A stretch of 64,000 bases of DNA from Spironucleus salmonicida (taxonomy: Eukaryota > Fornicata > Diplomonadida > Hexamitidae), in contig CM035317.1 in NCBI GenBank assembly GCA_000497125.2, positions 708,001 to 772,000 on the forward strand, in the 5' to 3' direction. Position 1 is the stretch's first letter. Each line of letters begins with the position of its first letter. Positions 20,678 to 30,722 of the stretch are shown here, in pieces. The translations under genes and the position numbers were made by a program. The notes beneath the pieces were generated by a model that saw nothing but the letters and a program-made list of their open reading frames with translations, had not been told where the DNA came from and made no database searches.

Positions 20678-21491
20678 TCACATGCGCGTCTACGCCTCGC
20701 CGACCATGGAGAAGATCACAACGCGCAAGATCGTGTCGGAGAGCGCTGCAATCTGGACCCTCCGGGAGCCCTTCGCCCCACCTGCTAGGAGAGCATCCGA
20801 ACCTTGCTCTCACTATTGCTCAGCAGGATCGGGAGGGAGATATCGTTCTGCCGGATCGCGCTGAACTAGGCTGCCTACTGGGCGGACCTGGTAGCAGAAC
20901 CGCGGGCTGCGGAAGTCCGAGTAGAAGAAGTTGAAGTTATGCGTGAAGTCGGGTGTCCGCGTGGTGAGCAGAAGTTACGCTCCCCACTATCACTGTATGG
21001 AAGCCGATATCCCGAAGTTGATGATGTCAACTGGCACCGTCACCCGCACACCGGTCCAGTGGGCGATGTTAACGTTATGCCTCGTGTTGGCCGCAGTGGA
21101 CTCGTGGCCCTCCCCAGGTTCTGGGTGTGCTGCGCCGCGATGGACAGCATCGTCATCTTATGGAGCCGACTCTAATATATAATCCTGTATCTTTGCTCTT
21201 GCGGCAGGCCTCGCGGGGTACAATAAACCAAGCAGACAGTAATTACAGGAGGGGGAGTTGCGCATTGCTGGCTATTAGTTACTGCATTTGCACCAAATAG
21301 ATATGCAAACAATGTTTACGATTCCCACTCCACTTTGCATTTTTTAGTTTGCGTACACCAATACCATACTAGCCATATCGAGAAAAAGCGGGCGCCTTCT
21401 CTGGTCCGCACCAGCGGTGCCGTTGCTGCCGACATGCAGTAGGGCAGGCAGGACGGCACCGCACCATTATAGTAGTACGCAGGCACCCCCT
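20678..21491 (-). pseudogene. GC-rich decayed relative of the 518-aa membrane protein (right arm)
   Basis: This is the mirror of 8270-9083 with the same frameshifts and deletions. The decay therefore predates the duplication or homogenisation of the arms. Confidence 0.65.
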
Positions 21492-21710
21492 AGCAGCCGG
21501 ACACACTGCCGAGCGCCTGCGCGTGCTCCTCGCCTCTAGCTCCTCAGGCGAGCGGCACCTCCGCGGCTGAAGGCTCCCGCCAGCTGGTGCAGCACGGGTC
21601 CTCTCGCACGCCCACCGCATCCCAGAGCACCCATCGGCTGGCGCGCATTGCTTTGTATAGTGGCGGGATACTATCTAGAGTTCTGTATAATTGTCGCATA
21701 CGCACCGAAA

Positions 21711-22091
21711 ATGTCCCTTCCAGACTACGCATCGATCGCAGTCGCGCGGTCCGTAGAGGAGCCCTCCGTCTACTACTACGGCGGCTGCTTCTTCTCCCTC
21801 GAGCTGAACGAGCACGGCCAGAGCGGCTTCAAGATCGTCAAGAACTTCGCGTTTCACTCCTTCGTCCTCTGCCCCGAGGGCGTCCTGCAGGGCTACGAGA
21901 CGGGCGTCCTCACCTCCTCCGGCCGCTACTTCATGGACTTCACCGACCTGACGCTGCGGGTCAAGTTTCCGGGATTCGAGGGCAGCACGCAGCCCCAGAC
22001 CCACGCCGGCAAGCAGCTGCCCAACCGCGAGGTGCTGCAGCACTTCGGCATCGACTACGACGAGTACGTCGGCCGGATTGACTTTTCGTGA
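21711..22091 (+). CDS. Hypothetical protein, 126 aa (right arm)
   Basis: This is the mirror copy of the gene at 7668-8048 and gives the same protein. The start is MSLPDY at 21711, and TGA lies at 22089-22091 in TCGTGATC. A one-base indel just upstream changes which extra ATG is in frame (21648 here), which supports the common MSLPDY start. Function unknown. Confidence 0.65.
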   Translation: MSLPDYASIAVARSVEEPSVYYYGGCFFSLELNEHGQSGFKIVKNFAFHSFVLCPEGVLQGYETGVLTSSGRYFMDFTDLTLRVKFPGFEGSTQPQTHAGKQLPNREVLQHFGIDYDEYVGRIDFS

Positions 22092-22296
22092 TCTGTGCTG
22101 TCTCACTGCGCGCGACGATGGGCCAAGCCATTTAGCTGGCGAGTTGGGCCAGGAGGATTGGAACGCTATCCCAGCTGCAGGCGCGCGCACCCAAGCTGCC
22201 CCTGCCGCCCGCAGTAGCGCTGCCCAGACACCGGTGGGACCGCGTCCGCATCTGCACCGCCCAATACCTTGCCCTACCGTTCCACCCGCACTCCAA

Positions 22297-22503
22297 ATGA
22301 ACGTTCTGCAGCAGAAATTCGAGATCGCGCGCAAAACGCAGACCAGCTTCGCCAGCCTGCCGGCCGCCCACGACACCGACTTCCTGCTCGCGAACTCGAC
22401 GCGCGACCTGGAGAGGGAGCACCAGAAGTTCGAGGAGCTGAACGCGTTCTCGGCGTACTACCAGCAGGGCCAGATGCTCAACTTCGACTACCTAGACGAG
22501 TGA
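22297..22503 (+). CDS. Hypothetical protein, 68 aa (right arm)
   Basis: Mirror of 7258-7464 with an identical protein. A frame upstream of MNVL is open in this arm back to 22078, whereas in the left arm a small indel closes it sooner. This asymmetry favours the internal MNVL start. It is convergent with ProRS with 10 bp between stops. Confidence 0.6.
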   Translation: MNVLQQKFEIARKTQTSFASLPAAHDTDFLLANSTRDLEREHQKFEELNAFSAYYQQGQMLNFDYLDE

Positions 22504-22513
22504 AATGACAATC

Positions 22514-23989
22514 TCAGTACGCTCTCGCCACGAAGCACCAGAACTTCGCCGGCGCGCCGGTCACGACGCACAGCTCGCCCTCGCAGGCGGCCTCGGGGTC
22601 GTAGCCGCGGATCTCGGCGCCCACGACGAGCTTCTTGAAGGCCTCCTCGAGGGACTGCTCCAGCTCCGCGAGGGGCACCCTGGCGAAGCCGCTGGGGACG
22701 GCGGCCTGGGCCTCCGCGAGCGTCCTGCAGGTGGCGCACCTCTCGGTCGCGAAGGCCCTGCCTGCCGCCCTGAGCCTGCTGTCGTATTGGGCCAGCTGGT
22801 CTCTCGCGACCGCCGCGATGTCCTGGACCTTGAAGACCTGCTTGCCGTCCTTGCCGGTGTCCCTGCAGATGGCCACGAAGTCGCCGCTCTCTAGGTCGCG
22901 GGGGCCGAGCTCGATGCGGAGAGGGACGCCCTTCATCTCCCAGTGGAAGATCTTCTCGCCCATGGACTTCTTGGAGTCGTCGAAGAAGGACCTGATGCCG
23001 GCCGCCTTGAGCGTCTGCTGGATCTCCTTCATCTTGAGGACCAGGTCGTCGCCGTACTTCCCGCAGGGCACCAGTACGACCTGGTACATGGCGATCAGGC
23101 TGGGGAGCATGAGGCCCTTCTGGTCGCCGTGGACCGAGAGTGCGCAGGCAAGCGCCCTGGTGGAAATACCGGCGCAAGTCATCTCGGCGAACTGCTGGGT
23201 GTTGTTCTGGTCGATGAACTTGATGTTGAACACCTTGGCGAACTTCTGGCCGAGGAAGTGGATGCCCGCCGTCTGCAGCACCTTGCCGCAGGGCATGACG
23301 ACGTCCAGCACCTCAGTGTGCTCGGCCCCGGCGAACTTGTCCCAGGGGGCACGGACGAGCTTCTGGCCGTAGAAGCCCATCGCCTCGAAGACTGACAGGT
23401 AGACCTCCCAGTAGATCTTCATCTGCGCCAGCGCCTCCTCGCGGGTGGCGTGAGCGGTATGGGCCTCGTTCCAGGGGATCTCGCGCACCCTGATGAGGGG
23501 GCGGGTGTTCTTGGTCTCGAAGCGGAACACGGAGCAGGTCTGGTGGATCTTGAGGGGCAGGTCCCGGAACGAGCGCGTCCAGAGGGCGAACATGGAGTAG
23601 ATCGCGGTCTCCGAGGTGGGGCGCAGCGCCAGGGGCTCCTCCAGGGCGTCGAGGCCGCCGCGGTCGCACCAGTAGCACTCCGACTCAAAGCCCTTGATGT
23701 GCTCGGCCTCCTTCGCCAGGAAGGAGCGGGGGATCAGCGTGGGGAAGAGGGACTGCTGGATGCCCTGCTCGGCGTAGTCGTCCTCGATCTTGCGCATGAT
23801 GGCGTTGTGCATGAAGAAGCCGTAGGGGCGCAGGACGGGCGCGCCCTTCACGGGGTAGCGCCTGTCGACGATCTCGGCGGCGTCCATGATGGCGTCGTAC
23901 CAGTCCGAGAAGTTGGACTTGGGGAGGTTGAAGGTCTCGAGGCCTGAGCGAATGTTCTGCTTCTGGGTCTTTTCCTTCTTGCCAGACAT
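22514..23989 (-). CDS. ProRS: Prolyl-tRNA synthetase (right arm copy)
   Basis: This is the second full ProRS gene, 491 aa, with the same protein as 5772-7247. At least one silent difference (near 23141) shows that the two copies are distinct in the assembly. Catalytic motifs 2 and 3 and the C-terminal domains are intact, so both copies should be functional. ProRS is rarely needed in two copies, so the second is probably carried along by the large duplication. Confidence 0.96.
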   Translation of the reverse strand: MSGKKEKTQKQNIRSGLETFNLPKSNFSDWYDAIMDAAEIVDRRYPVKGAPVLRPYGFFMHNAIMRKIEDDYAEQGIQQSLFPTLIPRSFLAKEAEHIKGFESECYWCDRGGLDALEEPLALRPTSETAIYSMFALWTRSFRDLPLKIHQTCSVFRFETKNTRPLIRVREIPWNEAHTAHATREEALAQMKIYWEVYLSVFEAMGFYGQKLVRAPWDKFAGAEHTEVLDVVMPCGKVLQTAGIHFLGQKFAKVFNIKFIDQNNTQQFAEMTCAGISTRALACALSVHGDQKGLMLPSLIAMYQVVLVPCGKYGDDLVLKMKEIQQTLKAAGIRSFFDDSKKSMGEKIFHWEMKGVPLRIELGPRDLESGDFVAICRDTGKDGKQVFKVQDIAAVARDQLAQYDSRLRAAGRAFATERCATCRTLAEAQAAVPSGFARVPLAELEQSLEEAFKKLVVGAEIRGYDPEAACEGELCVVTGAPAKFWCFVARAY

Positions 23990-24129
23990 TTTGTGGAGTG
24001 GTAACGGGAATGATTACTCGGGTATCAGCGTATAATATGTACTAAGTAAAACTGCGGATAGGGAGTTATATAGGGTGGCGCACGCAGCGTCGTATCTCGC
24101 AGGATCGTGGCTACGCAGAATTAGCATCG

Positions 24130-24540
24130 TCAGTGTGTCATTACGGACCATATATTATCCCAGGAGCATAAAACTGCCAGACTTGATTTGGAAGGATATT
24201 GTAGGATACTAATACAAGCAGAATTATAGACTAGAGTAGCTAAAACTCCAATCTCGCGGAATAGGCGACTTGGTGTATAATAATTTTTAAGCGCCTTATG
24301 TAGTTCTCGATTGGTACAGCTACCGCCCGCAAATATATTTTGCAGAAACCGCGATAGACCTGATGAGAGCCTTCTATTACAAATTCTAACGCCAATATCC
24401 CGCCTGTAAAGCTCACGCAGAAACCAATCCCGACCTACAAATGCAAACTGCATACCGCCTGTACATACTTCCACTTGCGCTGGGCACCCTTCTTACCCAG
24501 AGCAGATCGTACCACCCTTCCCAAAATTTCCATCTCCCAT
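24130..24540 (-). CDS. Hypothetical protein, 136 aa (right arm)
   Basis: Mirror of 5221-5631 with the same length, start (24540) and TGA, and at least one amino-acid difference (Val to Ala near residue 32). No family is recognised. Confidence 0.35.
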
Positions 24541-24640
24541 CTCCGCAGCCCCAGGAACTGAAAGATACACTCTCTAAACTGTGCCGATGGCTGCTCATAC
24601 CCGCTGATAACTGTCCCGAACCTCTGCTTTACACTCCTCC

Positions 24641-25610
24641 CTACATGCTTTGCAGAAGCTTAGTGTCACACAAAGGTGACCTGACGGCATCACCTGCTCA
24701 GGTCGCAAGAAATATCACTACCTCGGCGATGGTAATACTGCAACATATACAACTAGAATTGTGCGTACGCGCAGGCCCTGGTAGGATGGCCATCACGAGA
24801 TCGGTGGTGCCTACCTCGAATGCGAAGACGGGGTACATGCTACCAGGAGTGCACCTGCGGACCCTCAAAGCACTGCGGTGTGTCCTATTACCTTGACAGG
24901 GCTACGTGCGGCAACTGCATTCTAGGCTGCGGAATTTCTGGTAACATGCCATGCCAGGAATGCTAGCAAGGTGATTTTGACGAATTTCGCATAACCCTAC
25001 AAATCATGCCCAGGAGGCAAGACTTGGTGCACTTCGTGTCCAGCTGCTTCTATTTACAGGGATTTGGCTACCAACCCTGAATTGGGGAAGCAGTGAAACC
25101 CTGCACGTACCAAGGCTAAAGATGCTGTCTCGCTTACGGTACTGAAGGCAAACCCACCGTGATGTTTTCAGAGATGCTACAAACAGGTGATTCTGGTCAT
25201 GTGAACACTGTGTATGAGGGTATAAATGGCTATGGGCACTTGCCGGCTCATTTGTATTCCAAACTAGCAGGTGGACAGTACAGCAGAGACGGTGTACTAC
25301 GGAGTACAGGCACACCGTTTATCAGACCGAGTACAGAAGCGAGAAATACCGCAACTGCTTTACGTACGATTGCGAAAGTACGTAAAGTGCGCTACACGGG
25401 ATCAGCTGGCTGGCCAGGCGTGCAAGGAGTGCTCCAGTGCAGCTGGACTAGAATATATTTAATACGTGCTTATGAGAAAAGTGATGGCTACATGCACATA
25501 GGAGTCACTCTAGGGATCCCGCTCGGGCTGGCCGGCATCAGCACTGCCAGCGCAGGTTGGGCACTAGTTTTGAGAATATGACAGAAGATAGAAAATAAAA
25601 GCAACTAGCA
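24641..25610 (+). pseudogene. Decayed CRP gene (right arm)
   Basis: Mirror of 4153-5120. The Cys-rich pieces (CTCGPSKHC, CGNCILGC, CPGGKTWCTSCP) and the C-terminal hydrophobic stretch are present in shifted frames. A TGA at about 25579 replaces a TGG of the left arm. Confidence 0.6.
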
Positions 25611-25869
25611 AAGTACCGCGACCGCATTCTGCGAGGTTTTGCGGTGAGTATCAATGGAGTCAGCACGGTGTTCATCGCGGTTCTGCCTAGTATGATATAT
25701 TGATTTGGTATGTTAATATACAATATACTCCCTTTCCGAAAAACAATATCAGCTTACTAGTACCCCATAAGTGACAGGAGCTGTTGCAAACCAAAATGGA
25801 TGGGAAATCGATTACCTACTGTTGGAATATTGCATGCAATCGTCATATTAGAGAATCAATGAATTTCAT

Positions 25870-26639
25870 TCAAAATTTACTTCTGGTCAACATTTTATCC
25901 TCTGGGCCGTTTAGTGGAATCCTTTCCCTATTGACTCTAGGGTCTTGCCATGTGCCAGGAAACCATTATTTCTCTTGACATTCGTTGCTTAAGCAACCCA
26001 GTTAAGATTGAGTAACATGCGGTGGCAAGACCCCCTCCAATACTGTAATAGAGCCGCTTCCCAACTCGTGTGCACGCGCAGCCTCCCTCTACCAGTACCA
26101 AGTCTGCATCGCTAGATAAGCAGATTAACCTATTTCCTCAGGTTTTCCGGTCTATGTGCATAGCGCGGACCAACTCGCCATATCGTGCGGTTCGCCAAAA
26201 TCTAAGCACTCAAGGCTTACTTGAACTTCGCACTGTTATCTCTTCTTTGCATACAGTTAGCTAAAGCCAGGGTTGCACAGGAACTACGCGTTCAAAGTCT
26301 CGTACTTGTTGCAAATCACATGAATTGGTAGTCCTAGGTTCCAGCATAGACACTCTCGTACTAGGAGCCTGGTGGGCAAAGATTCCGGTTGCTATTATTC
26401 CTCTCGTGTGTTCTGTCTCTCGAAAACCTTGCAGATAAAAAGTACTCGCAAATATTTTGCCAGAGCACACCCTGCTCAAGGTCTGTCACTGAATGCAAAC
26501 GCCTCCAGGTTCTCGCTGCCTCTTGCCTTCCTAGATGGCTAAGGTTAACATCTGTGCTATTTTCATTCACATACTCGTTCCTGTCATTGGGCCATACCGA
26601 AGTGCGTATTCTTCTCATATTTCTGCATTTGCGCATCAT
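25870..26639 (-). pseudogene. Degenerate Cys-containing coding relic (right arm)
   Basis: Mirror of 3123-3892. Small substitutions separate the copies, for example a Leu-Val to Ser-Val change near the start. No domain is recognised. Confidence 0.35.
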
Positions 26640-26794
26640 TGATAATGTTTACAACAGCTTATGAATGCATGGCATACTTTTAAATCCCAATTATATACTT
26701 ATTGAAATCTTAATCTCCTCTGCATGTAACATATCCTCATGGATGGCGTACAGGTATATCCCGTAGTCTTCACACCGCATAATCTGCTAGGCTA

Positions 26795-27574
26795 TCATGG
26801 ATTTAGGGCACCAAATTCGCTCGCAACACTCCATCGCAGCCCAGTAGTGACAAGACATGCAGAAGCTGAATCTGCTTCTATACGGATTGCTAGAGTGGTT
26901 AGCATCCCATATCTTGTAGTATTGTACCTATCTGCATTTGCAAAATTTACCGGACATACTATGCAGAAATTGTCGCTAGCCGTCTAATCTTCGTTGCACT
27001 CGTAGCATTCATCTCCTACACGGTCGGCGCAGTCTCCATGACAAGGCTGACCAGTAAAATTCAACAGTATATATTCCTTCATGTAAGTGGAGCAGGATGC
27101 CCTTCTGCGTTATTCGCTTCCCCGGAGGCGAGACGCACAGTACCATTCTTTTATTCGAAAATATTTTTCATCTTTTTCACAAAATAACTAGTCAGAGAAG
27201 CAGATAGAGTTCGCAATGCACTTAGGGTATTCGGTTAAAATAAAAATATAGCACTGCTTGCATTCGACGCATGCTATGGAAGTATCCAGCTAAATAGCGC
27301 AATCTGGCAAGGTCTGCCCGCATTGCTGTCAAATCGTAGCCGGGTTAGCAACTTCAGCAGGTACGGGGTATACGTGCAGGCTCCCTTACCAGTTGACTAA
27401 ATTGAATATTTAGTAAATTTATATCTCACATTGGTCATTCATCTGGCATCCAGCTCCACCTGGGCAGCCTTTGCTGGAAATACGTAAGCTGTCCTTCTGG
27501 AGCATGGGCTGATATGAATTAACATAACTGCAACAACCATATTTTCGGTTTCCGATGATTTTGTTAGCAGCCAT
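26795..27574 (-). CDS. Cysteine-rich protein of 259 aa (right arm)
   Basis: Mirror of 2188-2967. The frame from 27574 to TGA at 26797-26795 is open over the same 260 codons despite several replacements relative to the left arm (Asp to Tyr near the start, Val to Gly, Ser to a TAG-coded Gln, Phe to Tyr). Keeping the frame while accumulating replacements suggests either a weakly constrained gene or chance. Confidence 0.45.
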
Positions 27575-28280
27575 GTAAGTATAGCTTGAGAATAGCATCA
27601 GGTCGCTGAAGTATATACGTACTATAGTGAGCCTAGCATTATACCCACACCATACGCTGTATCTGTGCAGATATTTAAATAAATTATCATATTTATGAAA
27701 TAATCCTACCTGAGCAGAAACGAGATAAGGCCATAAGTAGTTGATTCAAATACATCACGCTATTACTGCAGCAACCCTAACTATCTCATGATGACTAGTA
27801 TTATCTATACTAGGTCTATAGATAGCTTAACGACGCCATTAAGAAAACTATTTTACTCCCTGGGATTAGTAATTGCATACCTCACCAATATGTATTCTAT
27901 TTATTTTACCGAAAACCTAATTTCTATTAAACTGTATAATACCAATTTTGTATTATTATTACTATAGTACAAAGTATGTTTACTAACCGCACCCTATCAA
28001 CCCATTATTACCCTATTCCCCTAATATCTGACTATGATAATGCTAGTTAACATCCCACACAAACGCAACAACCCCAACACCTTATTATATCACTGCAATC
28101 ATGCGAATACCATGCATCTCCTGCATCCTAAGCAGACTTCTTACCCTGCCCTACTCATGCCTTTCATTTCCCCACAGCTAATTCCTGACGTCTAGACCAA
28201 CTCAAATACAAACAGTTTTCTAGGCACAAACTTCCATTTCTGCCGCTGTTACCTCGCACATTTCACGATCTCCAGTATCG

Positions 28281-28368
28281 AATTTGCACCCAAAACCGCA
28301 CGCGCGCAGCCTCCGAAGGGCTCGCTCGCGCTTCAGATCCCAGGAGACCTTGCTAAGAGGGCGCGGTT
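28281..28368 (-). pseudogene. Myb-like repeat fragment (right arm)
   Basis: Mirror of 1393-1480: a GC-rich island that reads like the third repeat of the Myb-like protein at 17715-18389. Confidence 0.4.
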
Positions 28369-28399
28369 TGCAGGGCAAAATCTGCTGGAAACCCATTTA

Positions 28400-28936
28400 T
28401 TTCCACTTTCGTGTACTGCAAAATAAGATAATTTTGAGGAGCAACACATTGTAAAATGAAAGTAGATATTAACATAGAGCATGCATGAATTTGATTTAGC
28501 GAACAAATTATGAGTGCTTAGATGAATGCGTGGACAATTAGCATGCAGTGCAAAAAGTAATGATAAACTGCGTTTACGAGATGCTGTTGGTTAGAATTTA
28601 GGCATTTGCTAGGAAAGTTCAGAGGCAGGGGAGCATGTGGAGATGTTCGTTGTACATGTTGAGAAGATAGTCATGATACGTGAACTGGGTGCATAAATAC
28701 GAGTAATTATGTTTCTATAGATGGAAAATTCACAGGTAGGGGTACCAATAAATGCGCAATTTGCCTTCCTGGGTATATCTTGAAAGAGGATAATTGGGCG
28801 GATTGTGCGGTGGGCTGAAAAAGTAGGGTTTTTCGTTTTTATATAATGCTCTGACGGATATTTGTCATGGCATATTAACTGGAATTATTATAGTGGCGGC
28901 CTCGCGTATTACTTGAGTAAGAAAGGAAAGAAGTGA
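28400..28936 (+). pseudogene. Decayed CRP gene, C-terminal part (right arm)
   Basis: Mirror of 826-1350. It reads ACGDVRCTC, then NKCAICLPGYILKED, then a broken hydrophobic segment, and GLAYYLSKKGKK with TGA at 28934-28936. Three reading frames are needed, so it is a relic of a gene like the one at 29718-30722. Confidence 0.7.
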
Positions 28937-29717
28937 TATTAAATAATATATAGATATGATATGAAAAATTTCAAAAGAGAATGGACAGAAGAGGAGCTTA
29001 TATATAAAACGCTTGATAATATGAATAACCTATATTGAGATGATGTAATAAGTAGCGACATTGAATTTTTAAATTTTACTTTGGTAGCATTTAAGCAGTA
29101 CTGAAAAAGCTTTTCTGCTTAAAAGAGTAAGACATGTGAATTGATAAAAATTGCATGAATTGCAGCTTCTATCAAATATGATATTTTGATGTTTTTGAAA
29201 TACGATAGTGCGTTAGGGATTATTGGTAGCGAATAGCGAAACATGCAAAATTATAGATTTTATTTCTTATGTTTTGATAGAGGTCAATCTTGATAAGGAA
29301 TTTTTAATTTTCTCACCATCAAAATTAAGTATTTTTGTTTATGTTTAGAAATATACTTAAGCAATTTAGTGTATAATATTAAAATAATAATTTAAAGATT
29401 CTTAGGTATATATATGTCGTTATCGAAATATATTCATTGTTAATTTGAAAAAGTATAAAAGTTACATTCAAATTCATGTTAGTCATAAAATAATAATAAT
29501 AATAAATAGAAGATAAAACATAAGATTGTTTTTTTATTTATATTGATAATGGTATAAATAAAATAGGTTATTACGAATTTATAAAGAAGTACGCATGAAA
29601 TATATGTTTAATGGAAGGTAATACTACTTACTATTTAAAGATAAGAAGAAACAAAAACTGATATTACTTATTCATATCCAATATACATATAAGAATAACT
29701 ATTCCATTTATTTTAAA

Positions 29718-30722
29718 ATGGATAACAAATGTACCGATTCTGATACGACCACTTGTAACACTGGGTTCTTCTGTCCTAATAACGCTGAGGTGGGTGGTAC
29801 TACGTGTACGGCATGTGATAATACGTGTGCAACCTGCTCAGCAGCTGCTGCAAGTGACTGCCTGACCTGCGCCGACGGTAAGTTTTTCAGCTCTAATTCC
29901 TGCACAGCCTGCGATGATAAATGCACGAAATGTGTTAATAATTCTACTGAGTGTAGCGAGTGCAAATCAGGACATATGCTTTCTGGAACCACCTGCGAGG
30001 CCTGCCCTGACAATTGTGAAAATTGTGCTGGAGACAAAGCAGTTTGTAAGATCTGCAAAAACAATTTCTTCTAAAAAGAGGCCAAATGTGAGGCGTGTGC
30101 TGGAAATATGACGTAGCAGTGCGAGTGTGGTGTTGCACTCAATTGCGCCACCTGTACTTCTGGTGATTCGTCTAAATGTGAAACCTGCATTACTGGCTAT
30201 AAGAAAAACGGTGAGGTATGCGATACCTGTGAAGATGGCTATATGATGGTCAATTCAGTTTGCACAAAATGCAACGATAATTGTGAGACGTGTTCCAAGG
30301 GCGTTGACTTGTGCGATACGTGTATGACTGGTTACCAGATGACGGTCAACTAAACATGTTAGGCTGATTGCAGCCCAGTTTTATCAGATGGAAAAGCCTG
30401 CGTTAGTGCCGCTGCTATAGCCTGTGGAGACGAAGCCCAGATAACGGAATGCAAGTGTGCAGATGTTAAAAATTGTCTCACCTGTAATGATAGTAATAGT
30501 AAGTGCGCCTCCTGCCTCCCTGGATACAAGCTAGAGGCTGATAAATGTGAGACTTGCGAAGATGGGGCTGAACAGACTGGAGCCTTTTGCTTCGTACCGA
30601 GAAAGGAATCTGGGAACCTCTCAGGCGGTGCTGCGGCGGGAATTGTGATTGCTGTGCTGGTGGTGGTAGGGGCCGTCGGTGGCGGTCTGGCGTATTACTT
30701 CATCAAGAGAGCCAAGAAGTGA
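29718..30722 (+). CDS. Cysteine-rich membrane protein (CRP), 334 aa
   Basis: This is a complete CRP with four in-frame TAR codons and TGA at 30720-30722 (AAGTGAAAAG). The extracellular part is a chain of CxxC modules of the furin/VSP type. It begins [20 protein letters not shown] and contains repeated C-x2-C with Gly-aromatic spacing. One helix ([26 protein letters not shown], ~300-325) is followed by the short basic tail IKRAKK. The layout matches variant surface proteins of diplomonads. No hydrophobic signal peptide precedes the first cysteine, and no upstream in-frame ATG is available before a TGA. The upstream DNA and first codons lie inside the inverted repeat. A surface or antigenic role is inferred. 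Confidence 0.9.

Larger units (their letters stand above)
20035..29734. repeat. Right arm of 9.7 kb inverted repeat
   Basis: This is the mirror copy of 29-9726. Differences seen by eye are scattered single-base changes and rare 1-2 base indels. One silent change lies in the ProRS gene (near 23141). Several amino-acid changes lie in the 259-aa Cys-rich ORF. A TGG in the left arm near 4182 corresponds to TGA in the right arm near 25579. Confidence 0.95.

Noticed and set aside
22635-23372. Long ORFs antisense to and out of frame with ProRS (also 6389-7126, 6584-7273, 23450-23947)
   Set aside because: They arise from the GC-rich codon bias of ProRS, show low-complexity composition, and mirror exactly in both arms only because ProRS does.
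29-29734. Invertible phase-variation switch that changes which gene is expressed
   Set aside because: Attractive, but the upstream DNA at the two inner ends is the same, so flipping the spacer would not alter promoters. No recombinase gene is visible. Kept only as a structural possibility.
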